This document shows positions 1 to 6,580 of a stretch of 11,621 nucleotides of DNA, in pieces (position 1 is the stretch's first letter; each line of letters begins with the position of its first letter). Where the stretch lies: the NCBI GenBank assembly GCA_023250495.1, contig JAHFAP010000087.1, positions 1 through 11,621 of the forward strand, written 5' to 3'. This stretch comes from Deltaproteobacteria bacterium. GTDB lineage: Bacteria > Desulfobacterota > Binatia > UBA9968. The translations under genes were made by a program, and so were the position numbers. The notes beneath the pieces were generated by a model. It searched no databases. It was not told the origin of the DNA and was given only the letters and a program-made list of their open reading frames with translations.

Positions 1-141
1 CGATTGATAGGCGGGAGTCCATTGCTCGCCACCGCCGCGGCGCAAATGGATCGGAAGCTGCTCGTAATCCAGGCCCTTGAGATTGAGGGCGATGCGCACT
101 CGATAGGAGGCGGAGCTGCGAAAAAAAGTGTAAAGCTTCAT
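1..141 (-). CDS. maiA: Maleylacetoacetate (or maleylpyruvate) isomerase, zeta-class GST, N-terminal part
   Basis: This is the first 47 codons of a gene that runs off the left edge. The protein begins MKLYTFFRSSASYRVRIAL and continues with a thioredoxin-fold strand and helix. The SSxS-Y-RVRIAL block at residues 9-19 is the glutathione-binding and catalytic signature of zeta-class glutathione transferases. Family members use glutathione as a cofactor to isomerise maleylacetoacetate to fumarylacetoacetate in homogentisate (tyrosine) breakdown, or maleylpyruvate in gentisate breakdown; the visible part cannot separate the two. Residue 11 is Ala where the animal enzyme has Cys. The ATG lies 16 bases after the stop of the upstream TAXI gene, with an AAGAAG ribosome site just before it, so the two are probably co-transcribed. 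The rest of the gene lies outside the window. It is a cytoplasmic enzyme and fits an aromatic-acid catabolic unit. Confidence 0.85.
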   Translation of the reverse strand, partial: MKLYTFFRSSASYRVRIALNLKGLDYEQLPIHLRRGGGEQWTPAYQS

Positions 142-157
142 CTTCTTGATAATAAGT

Positions 158-1141
158 TTACAGGCAGCCGATCTCGCGATAGTACCTCTCGGCTCCCTTG
201 TGCAAAGGGATCATGCACTTGCTGCACAGGAGTTGAGGCGTGAGAGGGATCTCGAGACTCTGCAAATGCTTGGGGCGATCTTTGAAGGGCGCGGCGATCG
301 CATCTCTCTGGTCGGTGGATACCTTGGCCAATAAGTAGGCCAACTCTTCAGGTAGATCTTCCCGGCACGCGAGCAGCCACCCTCCGTAGTCAAGGGTGAG
401 AAGGTCTTGTTCAATTCCTTTGAGCCGGCCCTTGGGAATGATCGCTTCATCGAAACCGTAGGTTTCCTTCATGTAGTCAACAACTCCCCGGCTGAGCCCT
501 AGACAGCGCAGCGGCCGCGCCTCCGCCAACTGCTCCCAGATGATACTGTGAACTCCTTCCTGGAAAATGGCATTCGCTTGACCACTGCGAACCAGAGGGA
601 CTCCGACCACTGCGGGACCGGGAAACAACACCTTCCCTCCCCAGGATTCAATATCTTGGTAACTGAAGCCGTAGTACTTCATCACCTCCTCGACCGTCCA
701 GGTGAGGGTGTCGGGTCCTGTGGGACCGATCCTGCCTGAGACCAGAACTAACGGCGGCTTCAGCTTCGCCAGCTCTTCCATGGAGCTGATGCCCAACTCT
801 TCCGCCACCAGCCAGAAGATATAATCCGGCTCGGGGAAGCGGGCGATCGCCCTGAGCTCCCCGACGCGCTCCTTGAAGGGGCCCTTCCCCTCCATGGCCA
901 TTTTCGCCGTGACCGGAGGGTTCATGATCCCCGCGTGGACATCTCCTCTGCCTACCATCTTGGGATTCTCCAGCGAGCCAAGGCCGAATTTCGGCGTGTA
1001 TATTCCTACTGAAGAGACCAGACCGGTCTTCTTTTTGTCGCGAAACCCTTCCGCCAACTGGGCCGTGAGGCGCCACCAGGGGTGATATGGGAAATTAGAA
1101 ACTATCTTCAACAGATAACCGTTCTCATCTCTCTCAACCAT
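158..1141 (-). CDS. TAXI-family solute-binding protein lacking a signal peptide
   Basis: This 327-residue protein resembles the TAXI branch of TRAP solute receptors (NMT1_3 fold). The C-terminal motif IPLHKGAERYYRE (about residues 311-323) is typical of the family, and total length is normal. TAXI receptors are usually exported and work with a DctQM-type membrane pair, but no such genes are nearby. The start chosen is the ATG preceded by AAGGAG six bases away (1148-1153). A GTG 21 bases further upstream is the only other option in this frame and has a poorer context. From either start the N-terminus (MVERDENGYLLKIVSNF) is charged with no hydrophobic core, so no signal peptide is visible. A Cys-x-x-Cys pair (residues 306 and 309) sits just before the C-terminal motif. 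Either the receptor is cytoplasmic or the leader has been lost. It lies between a binding protein and maiA on the same strand. Confidence 0.8.
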   Translation of the reverse strand: MVERDENGYLLKIVSNFPYHPWWRLTAQLAEGFRDKKKTGLVSSVGIYTPKFGLGSLENPKMVGRGDVHAGIMNPPVTAKMAMEGKGPFKERVGELRAIARFPEPDYIFWLVAEELGISSMEELAKLKPPLVLVSGRIGPTGPDTLTWTVEEVMKYYGFSYQDIESWGGKVLFPGPAVVGVPLVRSGQANAIFQEGVHSIIWEQLAEARPLRCLGLSRGVVDYMKETYGFDEAIIPKGRLKGIEQDLLTLDYGGWLLACREDLPEELAYLLAKVSTDQRDAIAAPFKDRPKHLQSLEIPLTPQLLCSKCMIPLHKGAERYYREIGCL

Positions 1142-1147
1142 GCGGTT

Positions 1148-1153
1148 CTCCTT
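1148..1153 (-). promoter_or_regulatory. Ribosome binding site that decides the TAXI gene start
   Basis: On the minus strand this reads AAGGAG, six bases before the ATG at 1141. It favours that ATG over the upstream GTG at 1162, giving a protein with no room for a signal peptide. Confidence 0.7.
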
Positions 1154-1268
1154 CCATCCCACCTTCCAGCTCCAGCGCGCTGCCGGTCTGATTAAGGGAT
1201 GCTATGAAAAGACGCGGACATTGGCAAGAGAGAAAAGTCGACATAGTAGGGCGTGACGCCGGTCTTTC

Positions 1269-2276
1269 TTATTTTTTTACCGCTATCTCTTTGGCCGCCT
1301 CCGCTGCCAGAGTAAAATCGAAAATGGACGCGGGAGAAATCTCTCCACCCAAACCAGCCGTTGCCGCAAGCATTGAGATGTAAGCCTTGGTCTGCTCCTC
1401 AGAGGGAATGCCGTTCTTGGAAAAAGTCTCTCGCACCGACTCATAGGCCTTTCCCGCCTGCGACGCGCTCAGGTTCATCCATCTGGCGATGATCTCGATG
1501 GTCCCGTCCCTTTGAGTCCAGGTATAATCGAGCCCTTCTATAATCGCCTTGAGAATCTCGATCACTTCCGCGCGTTTGTTTCTGAGCTTCTCTTCGGTTG
1601 CGGCCAGCCCGGCTTGCGGAACGGGGAGTATCGTCCCCATGTGGAGGAGCCGCTTTAACCCGATCTCTTCGGCCTTAAAATCCAATGGAGGGGAGACGAT
1701 GCCGGCATCGATCGTCCCTCTTTGCGTGGCGATAAGCCTGTCGGTGGACGTCACCATGGGAATGATTGTTGTGTTCGGCCCCAGACGATATTTATCGATC
1801 AGAATCTGAACCTCGTAGGCAGGGAGAGTTCCAAACCCGCTGGCGCCTATCCTTTTGCCGGCCAGATCCGTTACCTGCATGATCTCGGGCCGGCTTATGA
1901 GCAGGTGCTGGAGTTTCACTGAGGCAAAGCAGATAACCTTGAGCGGCGCGCCCCTGGCGGCGGCCGTGGCGACCCCGCTGGGTATGGCCGTGTAATCGAC
2001 CGCCCGGTTCAACAGCGCCGGAGCGGACAGGCCCGCCGCCATCTGAATCATCTCTATCTCAAAACCGCGTCTTGAAAAAAAGCCTTTCCGAACCGCCACG
2101 TGAATCGGCAGGTAGCTTAGCGATGGCGCGGCGACTGCAATCGTGATTTTCGAAGCGGAGACCGGGCCCTTCCCCTGAGATTCCACACCCGTCGCCAGCG
2201 GGCCTCCGAGCCATGCCACAGCGACGACGATCACCGCCGATAGCCTTGAGGGCTGCAAAAAGGGCCAACTTATCAT
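1269..2276 (-). CDS. ABC-type substrate-binding protein, NMT1/SsuA-like family
   Basis: From the chosen ATG this is a 335-residue exported binding protein. Residues 12-28 form a hydrophobic signal core (LSAVIVVAVAWLGG). Mature family features follow: YLPIHVAVRKGFFSRRGFEIE, LAGKRIGASGFGTLPAYE at the inter-lobe ligand region, and DAGIVSPP. Such proteins deliver nitrate, sulfonates, taurine, pyrimidine precursors or aromatic acids to SsuBC-type importers; the ligand cannot be read here. Start choice is uncertain. A GTG at 2342 would add 22 hydrophilic residues, giving an unusually long N-region. The ATG at 2276 gives a normal signal peptide, but its best ribosome site (GGAGGA, 2295-2300) is 18 bases away. 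No permease or ATPase is adjacent on this strand. The gene follows the amidohydrolase closely, so it is probably in the same unit. Confidence 0.85.
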   Translation of the reverse strand: MISWPFLQPSRLSAVIVVAVAWLGGPLATGVESQGKGPVSASKITIAVAAPSLSYLPIHVAVRKGFFSRRGFEIEMIQMAAGLSAPALLNRAVDYTAIPSGVATAAARGAPLKVICFASVKLQHLLISRPEIMQVTDLAGKRIGASGFGTLPAYEVQILIDKYRLGPNTTIIPMVTSTDRLIATQRGTIDAGIVSPPLDFKAEEIGLKRLLHMGTILPVPQAGLAATEEKLRNKRAEVIEILKAIIEGLDYTWTQRDGTIEIIARWMNLSASQAGKAYESVRETFSKNGIPSEEQTKAYISMLAATAGLGGEISPASIFDFTLAAEAAKEIAVKK

Positions 2277-2374
2277 AGCTACAAGCTGTCCGATTCCTCC
2301 ATCGAAAGAATCTTGTCTACCGCAAAATTCTTGATCTTTCACTCCGCCCGCAAACCTATCATAACCGGAGCTTG

Positions 2375-3565
2375 TCAGCTCGCGGAAATTTTTAGCAGCT
2401 TCCTGGCGTTGCCGTAAAGCATCGCTTCCCTCTCAGCCTCGGTGCAATTGAGGAGCTCGATCTTTTCCGCTGCCTTCCAATCTCCCAGCTCATAGGGATA
2501 GTCAGTTCCCACCATGACGTGATCCGTCCCCACCATTCGCATCAAGTACTCGACGGTCTCCGCTCGATACACGAGATTGTCGAAGTAAAGATTCTTCAAG
2601 TAACGGCTTGGAGGTTGAGAAGCCGGGACTCGAGAAGCTTCCCCGCCTGTAAGGAAGCGCTGGTCAAAGCGGCCCAGATGATAGGGAAAAAATCCGCCGC
2701 CGTGGAGCAGTCCCAGCTCCAGCTTCGGGAACCTGTCAAAGACGCCGCTGTAAACCATGAAACCTACGGAAAGCGTCGTATCAGCCGGGTTGCCGCAGAC
2801 AGTCCGGAGACCATACGCGCCAATTTTCTCACTTCCCAACACATTGTCTGGATGCATAATCACCAAGACATCCAACTCTTCAGCCTTTCCCCAGAACGGG
2901 TCGAATTCTTTACTGTCGAAGTATTTACCGTTGACGTTTGACGCAATCGTCACGCCGGAAAATTTGAGATCGCGGATGGCATGTTCCAAGACCTGAGCTG
3001 CGCGAGGTGGATCCTGCAGCGGAGCCGTGGCTATCCCGACAAAGCGATCCGGATGACGTTTGACGAGGCTATGGATAGCCTCGTTGTAAAGCCGAGACCA
3101 AGCCTCGCCGCGCTGCCCGTCGAGTTGATAACCCTGAGCGCTCGTCTGCACCTCAACGGCGGCCGTCGCGACCCTTCCCTGGCCCATGATCTCAAGCCGC
3201 TTGTCTACCTCCGCGAGCGCAGGCTCCAAGCTCAGCCGGCGGCCGCCGGCAAAGCTGAAAGACAATGGACTCTCTCCGGCATCTCTCGGCGGGACATATT
3301 CTATGCCCAAAGCCTTGCCGTGCTGCTTGATCTCGTCGACCAACTCAGGAGGAAAGTAGTGATGGTGAATGTCAATGGCCCGGGCCGGCCCTCTTCCGGA
3401 TAGAGGCTGCTGAGCCTGAGCGTAACGGCCCGCAGCGGACCCGCCCGCCTGCTCTCTCGAGGGTTGAACGCAGCCTGAGATGAAGATCCCTGAAGAGACG
3501 GCGGCGGTTCCTCCTAGCCGTCTTAAGAAATCGCGCCGGGAAATCGCCGAGGTTTCTGTCGCCAT
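2375..3565 (-). CDS. Tat-exported amidohydrolase, ACMSD-like, predicted lipoprotein
   Basis: This 396-residue metal-dependent hydrolase belongs to the amidohydrolase-2 family. The ATG at 3565 is preceded by AGGAGG nine bases away; the open frame upstream (to 3643) has no comparable site. The N-terminus carries a twin-arginine motif (SRRDFLRR, residues 9-16), a short hydrophobic stretch and a lipobox ISGC with Cys32, so export folded and lipid-anchored is predicted. Metal and catalytic residues match ACMSD in order and spacing: His67 and His69 in IDIHHHYF, His238 in VIMHPD, His288 in LLHGGG, Asp355 in GTDYPY. ACMSD-like enzymes decarboxylate or hydrolyse aromatic-derived acids and are normally cytosolic, so an exported member is notable. 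Its substrate is unknown. It is flanked by two binding-protein genes on the same strand, which suggests a substrate processed outside the membrane before or during uptake. Confidence 0.85.
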   Translation of the reverse strand: MATETSAISRRDFLRRLGGTAAVSSGIFISGCVQPSREQAGGSAAGRYAQAQQPLSGRGPARAIDIHHHYFPPELVDEIKQHGKALGIEYVPPRDAGESPLSFSFAGGRRLSLEPALAEVDKRLEIMGQGRVATAAVEVQTSAQGYQLDGQRGEAWSRLYNEAIHSLVKRHPDRFVGIATAPLQDPPRAAQVLEHAIRDLKFSGVTIASNVNGKYFDSKEFDPFWGKAEELDVLVIMHPDNVLGSEKIGAYGLRTVCGNPADTTLSVGFMVYSGVFDRFPKLELGLLHGGGFFPYHLGRFDQRFLTGGEASRVPASQPPSRYLKNLYFDNLVYRAETVEYLMRMVGTDHVMVGTDYPYELGDWKAAEKIELLNCTEAEREAMLYGNARKLLKISAS

Positions 3566-3654
3566 GGTCCTGCTCCTCCTATCGTGGTTTTGCGCGAGGC
3601 CTCGTTGCGCAGAGGCCGCGCGAATTTTGCGGGTTAACTCCAATCACCGCGGAC

Positions 3655-4620
3655 CTATTTCTCCAGGCCACGCAAGAGACTGTTGTCGTACGGGTTCTTT
3701 GGATCAAGGTTCATGTTGCTCCGGTCCAAACTCTGCACCATCTGCACGGTAGCGCGCACGGATTCCTCTTCGACGTAGGGGATTCGAGGGAGGTCGAGAA
3801 GCAGCTCTTCGTAAACTTTACGGAGGACCTCTTTATCCTGCTGCCGGGTGTATTTTCCGATGACGTTCATGGAGAGATCCGGGTGAGAGCGGACGAAAGC
3901 CAATCCTTCCAGGTAGCCTCGCAGGAAAGCCTCGACTATCTGCCGCTTCTCGCGCAGGAACTTTGTCGTTGTAGCCGTCACGACAATGAGTTGCCGAATG
4001 TTGAGCTCGCGAAGCGGCAAGAGCATTCTCAGACCTTGTTTTTCTACGGCATAGGTATTCGGCGGACTCAAAATGGTTGCCGAGGCTTGCTTCGTGAGCA
4101 CGGCCATAGTCCGCTCCGCCTGGCCGGCCGTGCCGAATTGAACGAACGTAACCTCTTCCTTCCGGATGCCGGCCCGCTCCAATATCTTGAGCATGTAGCC
4201 GTACGTAGGGCTGGTTGGGTCGAGGAGAATTCTCTTGCCTTTCAGCTCTTCCACCCGGGTAATGCTGGGATCGGTTATAAGCACGTAGTTCGCGACGAAG
4301 TTGTACTGGGAAGCGACGAAGATACCGTCGCCGCCGCCGGCGACGAGCCGAATCAAACCCTCCGGGGCCCCCTGATAGAGTTGAATCTCTCCGGCGGTAA
4401 GCGCCGACATCATGACCCGGTTGCCGCGGATGTAGGTTACTTTGACGTCCAACCCATTTTTGGCGAAGATGCCTTGATCGACAGCTGCCCAGAGGGGCGC
4501 AAAGAGTCCGCTCGTTGCTGGGTAGCCGACCGTGAGGGGAACCAGCCTTTTGTCTTGCGCCGAAAGAGAACCGGGCCATAAAAGCAGGAGACCCAACATG
4601 AAACCAGCCGCAATTTTCAT
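3655..4620 (-). CDS. ABC-type substrate-binding protein, NMT1/SsuA-like family, fused in frame to an upstream VOC remnant
   Basis: This 321-residue periplasmic receptor starts with a clear signal peptide (MKIAAGFMLGLLLLWPG, then a likely cut after LSA at about residue 21). Family features follow: FAPLWAAVDQGIFAKNGLDV, VEELKGKRILLD, and ATILSPPNTYAVEKQGLR. It would capture a small organic anion for an importer; the ligand is unknown. The reading frame has no stop before this ATG and runs up through a truncated VOC domain, making a possible 418-residue fusion from the GTG at 4911. I see no convincing ribosome site before the ATG at 4620, unlike most neighbours. Translation may therefore depend on ribosomes reading the remnant, or the original leader was lost in a rearrangement. 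In a full fusion the signal peptide would be internal and might act as a membrane anchor. The amidohydrolase follows 89 bases later. Confidence 0.82.
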   Translation of the reverse strand: MKIAAGFMLGLLLLWPGSLSAQDKRLVPLTVGYPATSGLFAPLWAAVDQGIFAKNGLDVKVTYIRGNRVMMSALTAGEIQLYQGAPEGLIRLVAGGGDGIFVASQYNFVANYVLITDPSITRVEELKGKRILLDPTSPTYGYMLKILERAGIRKEEVTFVQFGTAGQAERTMAVLTKQASATILSPPNTYAVEKQGLRMLLPLRELNIRQLIVVTATTTKFLREKRQIVEAFLRGYLEGLAFVRSHPDLSMNVIGKYTRQQDKEVLRKVYEELLLDLPRIPYVEEESVRATVQMVQSLDRSNMNLDPKNPYDNSLLRGLEK

Positions 4621-4922
4621 ATTTACTGTGATACCGGGCTTGTACCTGCGACGAGTCCCCAGAACCTCACGCACCCGTTTGTTGAACAGGACCAGGGAGT
4701 GGTGATCCGACCCGTAGCGAGTAAAGTAAGCGTTCGGATTCCCCATCCCGGCGATTTGCTCCGGGCTCGTCGCCCGTTTAGCGAAATCGGTGATGTCGGT
4801 TATCCTGAAGCCCAACAGGTCCGTGTAAAAGCGGACGCTTTCATCCATGTTGACGAGATTAAAGCCAAAGTGACCCAAGCGGCGGATCTTGAACGGTTGA
4901 TTAAGCAGCACTCCGCCGACAT
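4621..4922 (-). pseudogene. Truncated, frameshifted VOC (extradiol dioxygenase/glyoxalase-like) gene
   Basis: About 97 residues of a vicinal-oxygen-chelate protein are readable from the GTG at 4911. RLGHFGFNL carries a first metal-ligand His (residue 14), MDESVRFYTDLLGFRITD is the canonical helix and strand, and SDHHSLVLFN carries the second His pair (70-71). This is one beta-alpha-beta-beta-beta module. The second module, with the third ligand (Glu), is absent because the frame runs straight into the signal peptide of the next gene. The better start, an ATG at 4922 with GAGGGA (4930-4935) seven bases upstream, is out of frame by one base. Restoring one base near 4912-4915 would give MSA-x-VLLNQPFKIRR. 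I therefore read this as a broken gene with one small deletion and a lost 3' half. Full-length relatives are cytoplasmic enzymes of aromatic-ring cleavage or related chemistry. A sequencing error at the frameshift is possible. Confidence 0.7.
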
Positions 4923-4981
4923 TGAACTTTCCCTCTGTTGAGCCCGCCGTAATCCACTTCCGATGGTCGATGCCGTCCGGT

Positions 4982-5533
4982 TCAGAAAGTCGCGCTTCCG
5001 TCCGGCGGCACCACGTCGAACGCGTTCACGACCAATCCGACCAGGGTGTAGTGGCCCGCGAGCGTGACCGTTTCCACGAGCTGCCGGCGGCCGAGCTCGG
5101 CCAGCCCGCGGGCGAACAGCTCGTCGGACAGCGCCCGCGCGCGGAACAATGCCCGCACGATCTCCACGAGCAGCCGCTCGCGCGGCATCAGCTCCTCCAA
5201 CGAGCCGTCGGCGCGCACGGCCTCGATCGCCTCCGTCCGCGTGCCTACCTGGCGCGCCCGAATCTCGTGCCGCGTCCACGGGTAGCGCGCGCCCATCTCG
5301 CGGGCGGTAGCCAGGATCACTAACTCGCGATCTGCTGCGGGCAGCGCCGCATTGAAACGGAAGTAGTCCTCCAGGGCCGCTACGCGGTCGGCGAGGGCCG
5401 GCACGTGCATCAATATCCCGAACGGGCCGCCCGCTCCGGCGCGCACCCCGGCGCGAACGGCCGCAATGCGGTCCCAGACCGCCTGGTCCTCCGGTGAGAG
5501 CGCTTCGCGGCTAACGGCTGGTAATCGGCTCAT
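4982..5533 (-). CDS. Carboxymuconolactone decarboxylase-like (AhpD-fold) protein, cysteine-free
   Basis: This 183-residue all-helical protein matches the CMD family. The core ADRELVILATAREMGARYPW (residues 67-86) followed by TRHEIRARQVG, with His89, is the characteristic helix pair, and the C-terminal LVETVTLAGHYTLVGLVVNAF is also typical. Family members include 4-carboxymuconolactone decarboxylase of the protocatechuate branch and AhpD peroxidase partners. The protein has no cysteine, so AhpD-type redox chemistry is excluded; decarboxylase, hydrolase or unknown roles remain. The ATG has AGGAGG (5538-5543) four bases upstream. Base composition is strikingly higher in G+C than the neighbours: 44/60 at 5041-5100 and 45/60 at 5101-5160, against 29/60 at 4801-4860. 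This suggests the gene arrived separately. Its start overlaps a short signal-peptide ORF on the same strand. Confidence 0.82.
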   Translation of the reverse strand: MSRLPAVSREALSPEDQAVWDRIAAVRAGVRAGAGGPFGILMHVPALADRVAALEDYFRFNAALPAADRELVILATAREMGARYPWTRHEIRARQVGTRTEAIEAVRADGSLEELMPRERLLVEIVRALFRARALSDELFARGLAELGRRQLVETVTLAGHYTLVGLVVNAFDVVPPDGSATF

Positions 5534-5615
5534 GGCTCCTCCTAAAACGGCTCTGCGCTCCGGCCTCGGAACTCCATACTAGAAAAACCACCAGCCAAAA
5601 ACTTATCCTTTTCAT
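5511..5615 (-). pseudogene. Orphan signal peptide ORF (34 codons), probable remnant of a secreted-protein gene
   Basis: The ORF starts with an ATG with AGGAGG (5623-5628) seven bases upstream, as good a ribosome site as any in the window. It encodes MKRISFWLVVFLVW followed by SSEAGAQ, a textbook Sec signal peptide with a likely cut near residue 20. Only 14 more residues follow before a TAG. The last 23 bases overlap the start of the CMD gene, and the CMD ribosome site lies inside this ORF. The ending SSEAGAQ resembles the leaders of binding proteins in this window (LSAQ at 3655-4620), so a binding-protein gene whose body was replaced by the G+C-rich CMD block is the simplest reading. The alternative is a real leader peptide that couples translation to the CMD gene. 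I recognise no family. Confidence 0.55.
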
Positions 5616-5764
5616 GGCCCGTCCTCCTGAACTTTCCTCTGTGAGTCGATGACGAAGGGAGGAGTAGCAAATACGGGCGGATAAAACAAGCAAGGTGGCA
5701 GCGTTGACAACGAGCAAGACGCCATATTAGCTTAGCCTTCCCGCATAGGGGAAAAGAGATCCGC
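5616..5764. promoter_or_regulatory. Divergent intergenic region with promoter(s) for both strands
   Basis: These 149 bases separate the leftward catabolic unit from the rightward ABC importer operon and must hold the start signals for at least the importer. On the plus strand there is a perfect TTGACA at 5704-5709. Possible -10 boxes are TATTAG (5725-5730, spacer 15) or TTAGCT (5727-5732, spacer 17); both are poor. On the minus strand no convincing -35/-10 pair stands out. I see no clear operator palindrome or riboswitch. Confidence 0.4.
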
Positions 5765-6580
5765 ATGGAGACATCAGCAGCCAAACTCGTCGTGCAAAAT
5801 CTGCGTAAGAGTTTCCGCAGCCAGAGGTCCGAAGGATCGATCCAGGTTTTCGAAGGCATTTCCTTCGCAGTCCAACCGTCGGAGTTCATCTCGCTAGTGG
5901 GACCGAGCGGCTGCGGCAAGACGACCTTTTTGCGGATTCTCGACGGGCTGATCCCTCATGATGACGGGGAGATCCTCCTCGACGGCAAGACCATCATAAA
6001 GCCCGGCCCGGACAAGGGGTTTGTCTTCCAGGATTCTTCTCTGCTTCCGTGGCGGACCGTGATGGATAACATCATTCTGGGCCTCGAGCTTCAGGGAGCC
6101 GGTAAGCGGGAGGCGAGGAAAAAGGCGGAGCGGTATATCGCCCTCGTCGGACTTGCGGGATTCGAGCATCACTATCCCCACGAGCTTTCCGGAGGAATGC
6201 AGCAGCGCGTCAACCTCGCGCGCGCGCTGATCGTCGATCCGCAGGTGCTGCTCATGGATGAGCCCTTCGCCTCGTTGGACGCTCAGACGCGGGAGATCAT
6301 GCAAGCGGAGCTGTTGAAGATGTGGAACCAGACGAAGAAGACCGTTATTTTCGTCACCCACCAGATTGAGGAAGCCCTTTACCTTGCCGATCGGGTGGTG
6401 GTCTTCTCGGCGCGTCCCGCCAGCATCCGCGAGATCGTCAAAGTGGGCATCCCTCGACCGCGCTCGCTGAGCGTCAAGAGAAGCAAGGAGTTTCTCGATC
6501 TCGCCGATCACGTCTGGGGCATCATTCAAGAAGAGGTGCTCAAATCCATGGGGAGGGAGCGCGAGGAAGGGGTCTTGTGA
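5765..6580 (+). CDS. ABC importer ATP-binding protein (SsuB/TauB/NrtD type)
   Basis: This 271-residue cytoplasmic ATPase energises the importer encoded downstream. All motifs are intact: Walker A GPSGCGKT (residues 46-53), Q-loop Gln89 in VFQDSSLLPW, signature LSGGMQQR (141-148), Walker B VLLMDEP (161-167), D-loop SLD (170-172), and H-loop His199 in VTHQIEEA. The SLLPW after the Q-loop and the LSGGMQQR signature are characteristic of the nitrate/sulfonate/taurine subfamily. It is the first gene of its operon. The stop overlaps the GTG start of the first permease by four bases, implying translational coupling. The ribosome site (GGGGAAAAGAGA before the ATG) is mediocre. Substrate cannot be assigned: this ATPase type serves alkanesulfonates, taurine, nitrate, cyanate, thiamine precursors and aromatic acids. 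Confidence 0.95.
   Translation: METSAAKLVVQNLRKSFRSQRSEGSIQVFEGISFAVQPSEFISLVGPSGCGKTTFLRILDGLIPHDDGEILLDGKTIIKPGPDKGFVFQDSSLLPWRTVMDNIILGLELQGAGKREARKKAERYIALVGLAGFEHHYPHELSGGMQQRVNLARALIVDPQVLLMDEPFASLDAQTREIMQAELLKMWNQTKKTVIFVTHQIEEALYLADRVVVFSARPASIREIVKVGIPRPRSLSVKRSKEFLDLADHVWGIIQEEVLKSMGREREEGVL

Noticed and set aside
4..243. A 79-codon plus-strand ORF at the left edge
   Set aside because: It runs antisense to maiA and the TAXI gene end, both of which have family motifs and proper starts.
3883..4581. A 232-codon plus-strand ORF
   Set aside because: It is antisense to the binding protein at 3655-4620, which has a signal peptide and family motifs; the plus-strand product has neither.
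3655..4911. The 418-codon fusion as one functional enzyme-receptor protein
   Set aside because: It would start at a poorly placed GTG, hold only half a VOC fold and place a cleavable signal peptide in the middle; a rearrangement scar is simpler. The possibility is kept as a finding.
4922..5323. A 133-codon plus-strand ORF and a long alternative minus-strand frame (4800-5279) in the G+C-rich block
   Set aside because: High G+C removes stop codons from all frames. Only the 183-residue CMD frame has a family match and a ribosome site.
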